From an uncultured Clostridia bacterium (GTDB taxonomy: Bacteria > Bacillota > Clostridia > Christensenellales > Aristaeellaceae): a DNA stretch of 64,000 nt. A program made the translations under genes and the position numbers. Below, piece by piece: positions 16,631-25,156 of this stretch; the stretch's first letter is position 1; each line of letters starts with the position of its first letter. Below the pieces are notes generated by a model. It had not been told where the DNA came from. It did no database searches and saw nothing but the letters and a program-made list of their open reading frames with translations. The stretch covers positions 1 to 64,000 of the forward strand of contig CAMVEB010000002.1 of the NCBI GenBank assembly GCA_947166385.1, in the 5' to 3' direction.

Positions 16631-18245
16631 AAAGAAACGAAATGTATATTTTCTTCTTGTTCTTGATGCAGCTTTGGGTTCGGCTCAGGGAATCACTGCT
16701 CTTGGTACTTCTCTGTTGCTATCTGAGGCAGTTAACTATGCACTGGGGGAAAACAGGACTTATCCTGCTTTCTGTGCTTCTGCGCTTATATACTATGCAA
16801 TTTACATTCTCGTTTTTGCATTGAGTAGGTGGACTAACTCTTATACGATCAAAAGTATACGTATCAATCTGAAAGAAAAACTGTTTCATGGCTTTCTGTG
16901 GCAAAGTCACAGTGAATACTTAAAAACACAAAAAGGAGATACTCTGACTAAGTTTCATCACCTTATTGATTGCATGGAGAATAATTATTATTCACCGCTT
17001 ATCCAACTGGTCCGTAATATTAGCGTATTGATAATCTCCATGGGTGCAATGGTCATTTATCAGTGGAAGCTGGGACTGAGCTGTGTTTTTGTGTTCAGCG
17101 TATACATGCTACTGACGCACAGAATTAATAAGCAGCTTTTGGAAACACAGAAACAATTAGTCGAAAGCACCGCTTTTGAGAGTAACGAAATGACGATCCT
17201 GATAAACAGCTATCAGGTTGCGGCTGATTACAATGTTTCAGATTTTTTTCTGAAACGATATTCAAATGCTGTAAAGGTAAAGGAAAAAACATACGCTAAA
17301 CTGAATACCAAATATAATCTACTAGGCGTAATCAGTACAATGATAGAACCGATCATCACACTTGCAATCATTGGAATCGCTGGATTGATGCTGAACTACA
17401 ATTCAAATATGACGATAGCTGGTATCTTGGGCATGACACAATTAGCATCGTCGATGCTCTCCCCCATAAGCAGCCTGGGGCAAGGGGTTGGGCAGATCCG
17501 AAGCACAAAGCCAATCCGTATGGAATTTCAACAAGTTACAGAAAAAGCCATAGAAGGGCATTCAGAATGGAGCGCGTCGGATCACCCGTTGCCACGGCTA
17601 AAGAAAATCACATTTGTTGATGTGGGCTTCTCTTACGTATCTGATCCCATTTTAAGCCATCTAAATTTCACACTGCAAGCCGGAAAAAAGTATGCTATCA
17701 TTGGAGAAAGCGGAAGTGGAAAAACAACGCTTATCAATCTTCTCTTGAAAATGCTTAATCCAACCGATGGTAAGATCCTCTGGAACGATACTGATTACAG
17801 AGGTATTCATTGTGGTGATCTGATTCATGCTATCGCTTATGTAGGACAGTCTCCTGTTATGCTATCATCTGACATAAAAACAAATATTATTGCTAATGAA
17901 GCAGACGATAAAGAACGACTGAAACAGGTTTTGTTACTCAGCCATTTTCTTAGTCATGAATCTGATGAGGCACTGTCTCAATTAGCCACGGTTTTGTCTG
18001 AAGGAGAAAAGAAACGGGTAGCTTTTGCCCGTGCATTGTATAAAAAGAAAAGTATTATGATATTGGACGAGTTTACTTCGGCTGTTCCTAAAGAGATGGC
18101 GATTAGAATGGAAAACACATTGCTTAATCTCGAAAACACACTGATTTTACATATCACTCATACGCTTTTGCCTGAACAAGAAAAAAAATATGATGGAATT
18201 ATTGTAGTTGAAAAAAAGACAGCGCACTTTCGAATAAGTAAATGA
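16608..18245 (+). CDS. ABC exporter, second subunit
   Basis: 545 residues with a six-helix membrane domain and an ATPase. Walker A is GESGSGKTT (about residue 366). The signature is degenerate: LSEGEKKRVAFARAL instead of LSGGQ. Walker B ILDEF lacks the catalytic Glu after Asp (Phe follows the E). A mismatch between one canonical subunit and one with altered ATP sites is usual in heterodimeric exporters. It is the last gene of the peptide operon, and an ABC pseudogene follows. Confidence 0.88.
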   Translation: MDIKKMIKKKRNVYFLLVLDAALGSAQGITALGTSLLLSEAVNYALGENRTYPAFCASALIYYAIYILVFALSRWTNSYTIKSIRINLKEKLFHGFLWQSHSEYLKTQKGDTLTKFHHLIDCMENNYYSPLIQLVRNISVLIISMGAMVIYQWKLGLSCVFVFSVYMLLTHRINKQLLETQKQLVESTAFESNEMTILINSYQVAADYNVSDFFLKRYSNAVKVKEKTYAKLNTKYNLLGVISTMIEPIITLAIIGIAGLMLNYNSNMTIAGILGMTQLASSMLSPISSLGQGVGQIRSTKPIRMEFQQVTEKAIEGHSEWSASDHPLPRLKKITFVDVGFSYVSDPILSHLNFTLQAGKKYAIIGESGSGKTTLINLLLKMLNPTDGKILWNDTDYRGIHCGDLIHAIAYVGQSPVMLSSDIKTNIIANEADDKERLKQVLLLSHFLSHESDEALSQLATVLSEGEKKRVAFARALYKKKSIMILDEFTSAVPKEMAIRMENTLLNLENTLILHITHTLLPEQEKKYDGIIVVEKKTAHFRISK

Positions 18246-18328
18246 TTAAGCCTAACACACAGGGTCCAGATAATCAGAGGAAGAAGTTGGAGAATCCCTC
18301 AATGTAGGTTAAACTACCCTTGACAATT

Positions 18329-18631
18329 TAACTAACGATACTTGAGAAAGTTGGCATAGGGCATCTTAAGGCAAGAAGAATAAATCAGCTTTCTGGTGGC
18401 CAATGCCAGCTAGTAGCAGTAGCACGAGCAATAGTTATGCAACCTCCCCTGATTCTTGCAGATGAACCCACAGGTTCACTGGACAGTGATTCCGCTAAAC
18501 ACCTTATGGAAATTTTCTCAAATCTAAACAAGCAAGGCCAAACGATTATCATGGTTACACATAACATGGACTTGTGCAAATGGTGCAGTCGTAATATTAA
18601 AAGTATCCGTCAAACGATTCGGCGTCTGTGA
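18329..18631 (+). pseudogene. LolD/MacB-type ABC ATPase remnant lacking the Walker A half
   Basis: The frame opens after a stop at about 18325 and reads [20 protein letters not shown], then [20 protein letters not shown] and [20 protein letters not shown]. Those are the signature motif, Walker B and D-loop of lantibiotic-immunity or LolD-type transport ATPases. About 110 N-terminal residues including Walker A are missing, and so is any permease gene. It may be the remnant of a self-immunity transporter once attached to the peptide cluster. Confidence 0.75.
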
Positions 18632-18659
18632 ATCGTAACTTGACTGTGCTTTAATGGTA

Positions 18660-18703
18660 GCACTAATTTGCGAGAATTTGCACTAATTCGTACGAATTCG
18701 TGC
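18660..18703 (+). promoter_or_regulatory. repeated palindromic operator-like site
   Basis: GCACTAATTCGTACGAATTCGTGC at 18680-18703 is a 24-base palindrome with one mismatched pair (here described by its arms GCACTAATTCG and CGAATTCGTGC). A similar half, GCACTAATTTGCGAGAATTT, lies directly before it at 18660. The pair ends 16 bases before ATG 18720. Confidence 0.55.
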
Positions 18704-18719
18704 AACCGGAGGTGCCACC

Positions 18720-19223
18720 ATGACAATCTACGAGATCCAGAACGCCCAGAAGACGCCAATCTGGAAACAGAGGATCATCGAATGCAAATTTCGGTCGACT
18801 GTGGGTGGTAAGGTGATTTTGCCATACAATTACTTAAAGACGTTACCTTATATTGTTCATACTCGAAACATAGGATATGTTGAATCGGCAGCTATCCTCC
18901 CATTTCTTGCAGGAAGAATACGTTCAGCAGAACCAATGTCAAAATTCACATTTCATCCTGCTTCAATTCCAGCGGATGGGGATTTATCTTATGCTAAACT
19001 CGAGGAAAAGAGTAGAATACTCGATACCGATATAGCAGCATATGCTGCTATAGTCGAAAAAGAAGCCCCTGCTTTTGCAAAAGAACATGACCTACTTCAT
19101 CTTCTAAGGTATGAAACAGTAATACTGACGAAATTTGAAGACTTTTTCCGAACAGGAATTTTATCCGCTCCTCCAAAGAGTACCGCAGAGAGCGAAACCA
19201 ACAAAGCTAAAATTACAGAATGA
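18720..19223 (+). pseudogene. chimera: IS66 TnpA leader joined to an N-terminally truncated ClpP-like serine protease
   Basis: 167 residues behind CCGGAGGTGCC. The first 25 residues (MTIYEIQNAQKTPIWKQRII) resemble the opening of IS66 accessory protein TnpA. From residue 27 the sequence follows the ClpP/SDH-type protease fold: STVGGKVILPYNYLKTLP, then HTRNIGYVESAAILPFLAGR, where the Ser of VESAA is the nucleophile position, and FTFHPASIPADG, where His is the catalytic base position. The N-terminal strands of the protease are lost. Such proteases occur in phage head maturation and in membrane-protein turnover. The fusion joint at about base 18798 suggests recombination at an IS66 copy. A folded enzyme is unlikely. 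Confidence 0.6.
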
Positions 19224-19516
19224 TATTTTTATGGAAAGAAGGCCTACGCCTTATCATTTGACTCTTACTATGAACAGTTGTAATGAGATGGATTTCTCAA
19301 CGCCGAATCGTTTGATGCTTACTATTAAAATTTCTGACGGGATGATTGAGTAAACAACCATGTAATGAGTAATTTAGTCACCCAAGCTGAGTAAATCAGA
19401 CACCAATTTGGAGCTAAAGCTGCATTTCAAATCGATTTTTCGACCTTTCGGATCAGATCCGTTTACCACCCTTATCGCGATGCTATGATGTGGCTACAAT
19501 CACGGAAAGGGGGTGA

Positions 19517-19663
19517 ATGGCAATGAAAGGGCTGTGGAAAAAACTGGCGAATTGGTTTTACACCTATGGCGAAAAGCATGCTGGAATGAAAAGCATCCGG
19601 GGATCCTTTGAAGGCAAAGTACCAGAGAAACTGAAAAAGCACGAGATCGAACGAAAAGACTAA
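19517..19663 (+). CDS. AgrD-like cyclic autoinducer precursor candidate
   Basis: 48 residues from ATG 19517 (or 46 from ATG 19523), behind AAAGGGGG. The layout fits AgrD: an amphipathic N-terminus (MKGLWKKLANWFYTYGEKHA), a short segment GMKSIRGSFEG, then KVPEKLKK with an acidic tail. In AgrD peptides the ring Cys is followed by four residues and then by a K/E-V-P-x-x-L tail. Here Ser stands where Cys is expected, as in the few lactone-type autoinducers. No AgrB protease or AgrC/AgrA pair lies in the window, so it would be an orphan. The assignment is an inference from pattern. Confidence 0.5.
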   Translation: MAMKGLWKKLANWFYTYGEKHAGMKSIRGSFEGKVPEKLKKHEIERKD

Positions 19664-19768
19664 GCCTGAGGAATTGTAGGTTTCTTATTAAACAGAAATG
19701 GGGGATTCTACCATGAGGAATTGTCAATTTTTACATCTTATTAATTCATAAAGAAAGGCGGTACAACC

Positions 19769-20344
19769 ATGAAAAAGCGTTGCATACTTTTTGTTTTTGC
19801 AATTTTGTTTTGTATGATTATATGTAATTATTCATATGCCACTACAGAGCGAGCTAACAACAGGGTGCAACCAGGAGATGCTGGAACGAGATGGGTAATA
19901 AAATCTCAAAGTGTCTCCTACACAAACAATGGATATGGTTGGGAATTAGTTTATGTTGGACAACCAGCAACACAATCGGGTGAAGTAGATTCTTTTTCAT
20001 ATACACAAGAAAATAATGCATCAATAACAGGTACGTTTGGTGTAACGTTACATGATATTGAACTATCGGTTGGTTTTACTGCTGGGCAGAGTTATTCATT
20101 TACAGTAACAAAAGCAAGCAGAGCACTAAATATAGGTGAATTTATCAGAGCATACGTGAGAAGATACTATCAAAAATATACGATCTACCAAGAATTAATT
20201 AAAACAGAAGTCAAATACAGACTTGATGAAAATGGCAATCCGATTTTATATCTAGAAGAAACTGTAATAGATACAGCCTATGCTTACGCATATAAGCCGT
20301 TAATGCCACAGATTACATTATCCTATTGTTATTATGCGAAATAA
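19769..20344 (+). CDS. secreted protein of unknown function
   Basis: 191 residues behind AAGAAAGGCGG. A signal peptide is clear (MKKRCILFVFAILFCMIICN then SYA, cleavage likely after YA-T near residue 25). The mature part is rich in Thr, Tyr and beta-strand-like repeats (NNASITGTFGVTLHDIELSV, GFTAGQSYSFTVTKASRALN) and ends in tyrosine-rich strands (YAYAYKPLMPQITLSYCYYA). I see no catalytic motif. Small secreted beta-proteins next to peptide or autoinducer genes can be toxins or immunity factors, but nothing here shows that. Confidence 0.6.
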   Translation: MKKRCILFVFAILFCMIICNYSYATTERANNRVQPGDAGTRWVIKSQSVSYTNNGYGWELVYVGQPATQSGEVDSFSYTQENNASITGTFGVTLHDIELSVGFTAGQSYSFTVTKASRALNIGEFIRAYVRRYYQKYTIYQELIKTEVKYRLDENGNPILYLEETVIDTAYAYAYKPLMPQITLSYCYYAK

Positions 20345-20449
20345 TGCAAATTCCGGAAAACGGAGCGTTGAACGCTTATTCTGCTTGAAACGGAATAACG
20401 GTCTCTTGACTGCCATTAAGTTCAGCCAAAGGCGCGCGGATTCTGTGGA

Positions 20450-21028
20450 CTTGTAGTATATGCTGACGACTTTGTTGTTTGTTTTCAGCACAAAGATGAA
20501 GCACAGGCGTTCTACAACATGTTGGGAGATAGGATGGAACACTTTGGACTATCCCTGGAAAAGGAGAAAAGTCGACTGATAGAATTCGGCAGATATGCTG
20601 ACGAAAACAGTAAGCACCGGAATGGAAAGAAACCGGAAACTTTCACTTTCCTTGGATTCACGCACTACTGTTCCGAAGGACGGAACGGACAGTTCAGAGT
20701 GAAAAGGAAAACCAGCAAGAAGAAATTCAACAAGAAAGACAAAGAAATGGACAAGGAAATCCAAGACAGGCTAATAACATATGGATTGCCTGTACCGGAT
20801 GTGATTAAATGGTTAAATCAAGTTTTTGTTGGCTACTTCCATTACTACGGTATAACTGACAATTCGGTAATGCTATCGAGGTTTGTGCAGTGTGTTAGAA
20901 AACTCCTTTATAAATGTCTGAACAGAAGAAGCCAGAGGAGAAGTTATACGTGGGGAGCCTTCGTAGATCTTATGAAGAATTTCCCGCTGGCCAAACCAAG
21001 AATCTATGTCAGTATATACGGAAACTGA
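20450..21028 (+). pseudogene. group II intron reverse transcriptase/maturase, C-terminal fragment
   Basis: The frame contains the reverse transcriptase active site YADDFVVCFQHKDEAQAFYN (from 20459). It continues through the thumb (FGLSLEKEKSRLIEFGRYA, TFTFLGFTHYC) to the maturase domain (KWLNQVFVGYFHYYGITDNS). The N-terminal half and the 5' intron RNA are absent. The intron RNA domain V follows at 21051. This is a 5'-truncated intron copy, a common product of incomplete retrohoming. Confidence 0.88.
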
Positions 21029-21050
21029 AGTGATGAATTAACTTTGCAAA

Positions 21051-21120
21051 GAGCCGGATGCGGGCAAGCCGCAAGTCCGGATCTGTGGGGGGCAGGTCTC
21101 GTAAGGGATCTGTCTACCCG
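21051..21120 (+). ncRNA. group II intron domains V and VI
   Basis: GAGCCGGATG at 21051 pairs with the AAGTCCGGATCT segment ending at 21085 around GCGGGCAAGCCGC, matching the 34-base domain V fold. A second hairpin (GGGCAGGTCTC and its partner GGGATCTGTCTACCC) ends near 21117 and fits domain VI with a bulged A. It marks the 3' end of the intron remnant. Confidence 0.7.
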
Positions 21121-21184
21121 ACAACTATTAAAAGTCAAGTCTTTGAGGGGAGAAATCCAAAAGAAGTTTCGCAAACCACCGCCG

Positions 21185-21311
21185 CTTTTGACAAACCTCA
21201 TTCAAGTGCTGAAATTGGTCGAGCGAGGGCGACGGAGGGTACAGTAAACAAAGCTGCAGCTGCCCTCGCATAAAGGGAGTGTAGCACTTGAATGCTTCGG
21301 TTTGTCAAAAG
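21185..21311. repeat. 127-bp nested inverted repeat, MITE-like or structured RNA
   Basis: Three nested arms pair in order. CTTTTGACAAACC (21185) pairs with GGTTTGTCAAAAG (21299). TTCAAGTGCT (21201) pairs with AGCACTTGAA (21283). GCGAGGGC (21223) pairs with GCCCTCGC (21262). The top holds the palindrome AGCTGCAGCT. There is no gene inside. It lies between the intron remnant and the IS110 gene. Confidence 0.65.
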
Positions 21312-21373
21312 TTCGCTTTGCCGGCTGCTTGAGCGTCAGCGAAAAAAGAGCTCAGGCTCCGAAGGGTACAGCA

Positions 21374-22548
21374 TCAGGTTGCCGGAGAATACACTTGGCC
21401 AGATCTGACCAGAGCGAAGATTAACCTGACAAGTTTCTTGGCCGCATGAGATATAGCGACGTAGTAATGTTTCCCTTCGGCACGTTTCTTTGCCAGGTAT
21501 GAGGCGAAAGTCGGGTCCCAATTGCAGACGAATCGGGTAGCATTAAACAAGGCAAAACGGAGATAGCGGGAACCTCGTTTCTCCATGTGAGGATAAGCGT
21601 TGTACAGTTTACCGAACTGGTATGTGGATGGAGACAACCCGGCATAAGCAAGAATCTGGTCGGGTGAAGAGAAATGAGAGAAGTCTCCGATTTCCCCCAG
21701 AATCATGGCTCCCATCCGGTAGTTTATTCCAGGGATTGTAAGAATTGGAGATGGATCCGCATCCATGATTTGCCTAATTGAGAGTTCGATTTCATCGATT
21801 TCCTCAGTAAGAACCTCGATCAGGTGAATGGTGTGTTTTAACTCCAGGGACTTGGCAGGCATCACCGATCCAATGGAGCTTCTGGCAGTCTCACGGATCT
21901 GAATGGCTTTGTCCCGTTTGTAACGACCTTTGGAAGATTCAGAAGGCAGGTGAGTTAACGGGTAAGATGACAGGATGCGATTTGGTGCGCTCCCGGAAAT
22001 TCGGTCAGCAGCGCATAAACTGTATGCATATGGAGTGTTGGAACAAGTTTTTCCAATTCCGGGAACAGGATACTGACGAGTCGGGCAACAGAAGTTTTCA
22101 GTTTGGCCCGTTCCTGAACCTTGTCGAATCTGTATCTTGTCAGTGACTTCAGTTCTTCATTGTGGTATGATTTGGCCGTGTAGGACGTGAGAACTACATT
22201 GGACATTATCATCTCTGCAATGGTACGCGCATCAATCGGATCAGTTTTTGTTTTGCGGATGTTGGATGCCTTACGAAACAGATTGACGTGCAACGGATTT
22301 ATGACATAGGTGTGCAGACCTTTGTCAAGAAGGAATCCGAGGATGTTGTAGTTGTAATGACCAGTAGCCTCAAGCCCTACTTTTACTTTGCTCAGATCCG
22401 GTGCTACAGACTTGAGCCTTTGGAGAAGCAAGTTGAAGCCAGTTTGGTCATTCGGGATGGTGAAAACATTCGCGAGGATTTCTCCATCCGAGTTTACGAT
22501 GTAGCAGTCGTGCTTGTCTTTAGCGACATCAATTCCGAGGTAAACCAT
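21374..22548 (-). pseudogene. IS110-family transposase with a single-base frameshift
   Basis: The N-terminal part (22548-21955) has the RuvC-like DEDD domain: MVYLGIDVAKDKHDCYIVNS (first Asp), GLEATGHYNYNI (Glu), and KTDPIDARTIAEMI (the DxxD pair). The C-terminal part (21865-21374) has the serine-bearing Transposase_20 domain (SPILTIPGINYRMGAMILGE, ILAYAGLSPSTYQFGK). The two join if one T is restored after CATCTTACCCGT near 21957, giving HLTR-LTHLPSESSKGRYKRD and 391 residues, the family length. IS110 enzymes use an RNA guide (bridge RNA) encoded in a flank. The single missing base suggests recent loss. Confidence 0.9.
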
Positions 22549-22790
22549 GGTTAATCCCTCCTGCGATTTATTGATGCTGCTGGGTCCACAGTACCTCTTG
22601 CACTCGTAACCTCGTTCTACATAAACCGTCGAGCGGTATCTAACTGATTAACGAACAAACAAGGGGACTGTGGTTGGAGCCTTTCTTGAACCGTCAAGCG
22701 GTAGGAGAACGATACCAATCCACAGCATCCCCAGCAGTGTGGCACAAGCTCTTGGAGAGGAGCTCTATAAACTACTACTCTATAATACGA
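22549..22790 (-). ncRNA. candidate bridge-RNA region upstream of the IS110 transposase
   Basis: This 240-base flank is the long non-coding end expected in IS110-group elements upstream of the recombinase. It is structured: AACCGTCGAGCGGTATC (about 22625) and AACCGTCAAGCGGTAGG (about 22689) are two similar hairpins. GATGCTGCTGGG (22573) can pair with CCCCAGCAG (22729). Boundaries and guide loops were not determined. Confidence 0.4.
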
Positions 22791-22802
22791 GGAGAATCGA
22801 TT

Positions 22803-23051
22803 ATGAACAATAATATTACTAGAACTATTCTTATCTGTTCAGGATTAATATCTTTAAGTAGTTCAATACTTGGTTGTATAGTGTTACTTTCTATCGGTAG
22901 AATTAATATGATTAAAGATCTAATTAGCAATAGCAGTTACTCTCCTGATCTATTTAAAAACATAGGTGTTGGCTACTGGATTATACCATCTTTGCTTTGT
23001 ATAGTTAGCATAGCATTGATAATATTAGGATTTGTCAAGAAATCAAAGTGA
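22803..23051 (+). CDS. small two-helix membrane protein
   Basis: 82 residues from ATG 22803, placed 8 bases after CGAGGAGAA. There are two membrane segments, ILICSGLISLSSSILGCIVL near residues 9-30 and WIIPSLLCIVSIALIILGFV near 57-77, with a basic C-terminus (KKSK). The linker has Ser/Asn-rich residues. No family is recognised. It is AT-rich, like other island cargo. Confidence 0.6.
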   Translation: MNNNITRTILICSGLISLSSSILGCIVLLSIGRINMIKDLISNSSYSPDLFKNIGVGYWIIPSLLCIVSIALIILGFVKKSK

Positions 23052-23389
23052 AAAGAATGCCGCTGAAGAAATGAAATGGCTTGGTGAGATCGAAAGCGCG
23101 AGAATGGAGCAGGAGAAGATGGACAGGCCGGAGGATGATGGTGAAGCCTGGGGAACTACTGCAGTGGTGTAAAGAAGGTTTAAAGGCTGGCGCTTCACTA
23201 GGTGATGGTGGAACGCTATTTTTTCCGTTTTTGGGCTGTGGTTCTACCTTTATTCTATGTGGAAATGGTATACTTCTCAGGAGCTCGGAAGGGGCTAGGC
23301 TTGGCATTCTTTTTTGAATTATATGACGACCAACATCTCTGGATTTACGGAGGATAACAGATAGTCTGAATCATAAGGAGGTTTTTACT
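23052..23389. other. intergenic region with a 33-codon coding remnant
   Basis: The frame 23071-23172 reads MKWLGEIESARMEQEKMDRP followed by EDDGEAWGTTAVV and a stop. It has a protein-like composition but no ribosome site, and looks like the 3' end of a lost gene. Nothing else was recognised in the stretch. Confidence 0.35.
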
Positions 23390-23809
23390 TTGCGCCAATT
23401 GTTCGAGGCTAAAGATGGGACTATTCTAAACTGCTCAAGGCTTCACCCAGATGGGAAAATAAAGGCTTGCATTGAATGCGAAAAGAACCTTTTTGATGTA
23501 GATATAGATCGTGCGACATGCTGGTTGCCAGAATATCGCTGGGAAGATATCCGGGGTTTCTCTTCGGTTGAAATTGCAAAGACCGAAAAGTTTATCAAGT
23601 CGGTAATCGATCAAATAAATGAGTCAGCAACAGCCCAAAGCGAAGAACATCCAACTTATTTCTCGGCTCTAAATGATCCATATACCTACGGTGGGGTTGG
23701 AAATGATCTTATGAACTGTGGAGCATATTTCGGTCATTTTTCATTTATATTTACTCCCATAAAAAATCAGAAGCGTCCTCCAAAATCCCCCAGTCATGAT
23801 AAAGGCTGA
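23390..23809 (+). CDS. hypothetical protein
   Basis: 139 residues starting at TTG 23390, 7 bases after AAGGAGG; no ATG fits the ribosome site. The N-terminal part has two Cys-containing segments (ILNCSRLHPDGKIKACIECE, ATCWLPEYRWEDIRGF). The C-terminal part is Gly/Tyr-rich (DPYTYGGVGNDLMNCGAYFG) and ends with a basic tail. I do not recognise the family. It stands alone between the IS110 remnant and the minus-strand cluster. Confidence 0.5.
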   Translation: MRQLFEAKDGTILNCSRLHPDGKIKACIECEKNLFDVDIDRATCWLPEYRWEDIRGFSSVEIAKTEKFIKSVIDQINESATAQSEEHPTYFSALNDPYTYGGVGNDLMNCGAYFGHFSFIFTPIKNQKRPPKSPSHDKG

Positions 23810-24005
23810 GCAATAGCTTCGAAAGACGAACTATTTTCCACTCGTTGTAGTAGTGTTTCATGTTTTTTCCATCATGTAATGCGCGCGATTCAATCCGTAT
23901 TAAACAGAAAACAGCATGATGGATAACAAAAGAGACACAGCATGCAAAATAGGGCTTGATAATTAATCTGTAAAACCGTTGTGTTGCAATCTTGTACTTT
24001 CATTT

Positions 24006-24149
24006 TCAGATATGACATAGTGAGCAAGCCGTGTTTCTCAGCATAATAAAGTACATTCCTGCAGTCTGATAATCACGACGCTCATAAACATATTCAGCCT
24101 GTTACAGTTTGTTATCATATTCTGTTTTGCTGCTAATGAAAGTATACAT
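24006..24149 (-). pseudogene. small gene with an internal TAA
   Basis: From ATG 24149, behind AAAGGAGG, the frame reads MYTFISSKTEYDNKL, then TAA (24102-24104), then QAEYVYERRDYQTAGMYFIM and a stop at 24006. The strong ribosome site and the protein-like continuation suggest a 47-residue gene broken by one substitution. The family is unknown. It is the last of the minus-strand series. Confidence 0.4.
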
Positions 24150-24243
24150 GCTCCTGTCCTCCTTTGTTAATAATCGTTGAGTATTGTTGATTGGCTCCGG
24201 AACCCATACAGATCGTTTTGGTACAAGTCCCGGAATCGCGAGA

Positions 24244-24396
24244 TTAAAGCAACCATTCAACCAGCTTCAGCAGTCTTATGATAAGGCGGGTCTTTTTTCC
24301 TTCATAGATAATTTTGTACTTGGTATACCAGTATCTCAGAGGAATAATATCCAGCCATGCCAGAATAATGATACCAATAAAGAGGATATAGAACAT
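24244..24396 (-). CDS. 50-residue single-pass membrane protein
   Basis: ATG 24396 follows CGGAGGCGATCTCC. The sequence MFYILFIGIIILAWLDIIPL is one membrane helix, followed by RYWYTKYKIIYEGKKTRLII and RLLKLVEWLL, a basic amphipathic tail. It starts 18 bases after the stop of the preceding minus-strand gene, so it is likely cotranscribed. Confidence 0.55.
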   Translation of the reverse strand: MFYILFIGIIILAWLDIIPLRYWYTKYKIIYEGKKTRLIIRLLKLVEWLL

Positions 24397-24414
24397 GGAG
24401 ATCGCCTCCGCGTG

Positions 24415-24756
24415 TTAGAGTGTGTTTTTCAGAACAAGAAGAATGTTCATTACCTGAGTGAGAACGATCTTGTCCGGAAGAGATTCAAGATGATATTTGG
24501 TGCGCCATTCATTCAGCGCTGCTATAACACGAAGGCCGAGATCGCGCTTCATATCATCTTCTTGAAGAACCGCCTCCGATGCAATCTGATAATCTGTGTC
24601 AGAGGGTGAGTCAGCAAAGGGACGAATGCTGTCATTTGCGGGGGGCATATTTTCCGTCTGTACAGGATGGGCAGCGGATTTGGTAAAGGTAAGATTGTCA
24701 TCAGCGATATAATCTGGGGATTTTTTCTGCGATAGCTGTATTGTTTGGCTGATCAT
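24415..24756 (-). CDS. hypothetical protein
   Basis: 113 residues. The N-terminal half is polar and probably disordered (AAHPVQTENMPPANDSIRPF). The C-terminal 50 residues look helical (MKRDLGLRVIAALNEWRTKY, DKIVLTQVMNILLVLKNTL). AGGAAG lies only 2 bases before ATG 24756, an unusual spacing, so the start is uncertain. It is followed 18 bases later by the small membrane protein gene. Function unknown. Confidence 0.45.
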   Translation of the reverse strand: MISQTIQLSQKKSPDYIADDNLTFTKSAAHPVQTENMPPANDSIRPFADSPSDTDYQIASEAVLQEDDMKRDLGLRVIAALNEWRTKYHLESLPDKIVLTQVMNILLVLKNTL

Positions 24757-24820
24757 TCTTCCTGAAAATGGGCCACATGGTTATGTTCCTCCTTCTACAA
24801 CTGTTTGCACAAAGAAGATC

Positions 24821-25156
24821 TTAGTGGGCACATTGGAAGCCGCGCAATGCAAGAGCAAGATTGTCATTGAGGATTTCGAGCTGCTTCATTGCGTAATTGA
24901 GAGTTGCACCGGTGAGGTTGTACTCATCAATACAATGCTGGGTCTTTGCGATTTCCTCGATGTTTGTGCGTACCACATGGCCGACATAACGAGAATATGA
25001 AGACATAGTGTAAGCTTTGATCCTGTATTTGAGTTCGGTTATTTCCTGCTTGCGAATCTGGCGAATGGAAGTGTACACACTGATTAACGATGTGGTTGCC
25101 TTGCATACTCCTTCGGCAAGGCTCAGCGCTGTTGCTGTAGTTGTAGTAGTACTCAT
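24821..25156 (-). CDS. small helical protein of unknown function
   Basis: 111 residues from ATG 25156, which lies 6 bases after GGAGG; the upstream frame to 25267 runs through the promoter region and is rejected. After a Thr-rich start (MSTTTTTATALSLAEGVCKA) the protein is almost entirely alpha-helical (SVYTSIRQIRKQEITELKYR, NTNIEEIAKTQ-type segments, MKQLEILNDNLALALRGFQ). This is suggestive of a small helical bundle. A TATAAT at 25237-25232 (minus strand) and an array of inverted and direct repeats at 25264-25309 precede it. Confidence 0.5.
   Translation of the reverse strand: MSTTTTTATALSLAEGVCKATTSLISVYTSIRQIRKQEITELKYRIKAYTMSSYSRYVGHVVRTNIEEIAKTQHCIDEYNLTGATLNYAMKQLEILNDNLALALRGFQCAH

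Noticed and set aside
20318-20542. Minus-strand frame within the group II intron remnant
   Set aside because: It is antisense to the start of the reverse transcriptase fragment and has no independent support.
21955-21960. Programmed frameshift in the IS110 transposase
   Set aside because: No slippery heptamer such as A6G, and IS110 enzymes are normally made from one frame. A deletion is simpler.
24184-24609. 141-codon plus-strand frame
   Set aside because: It is opposite two minus-strand frames with better ribosome sites and coding character.
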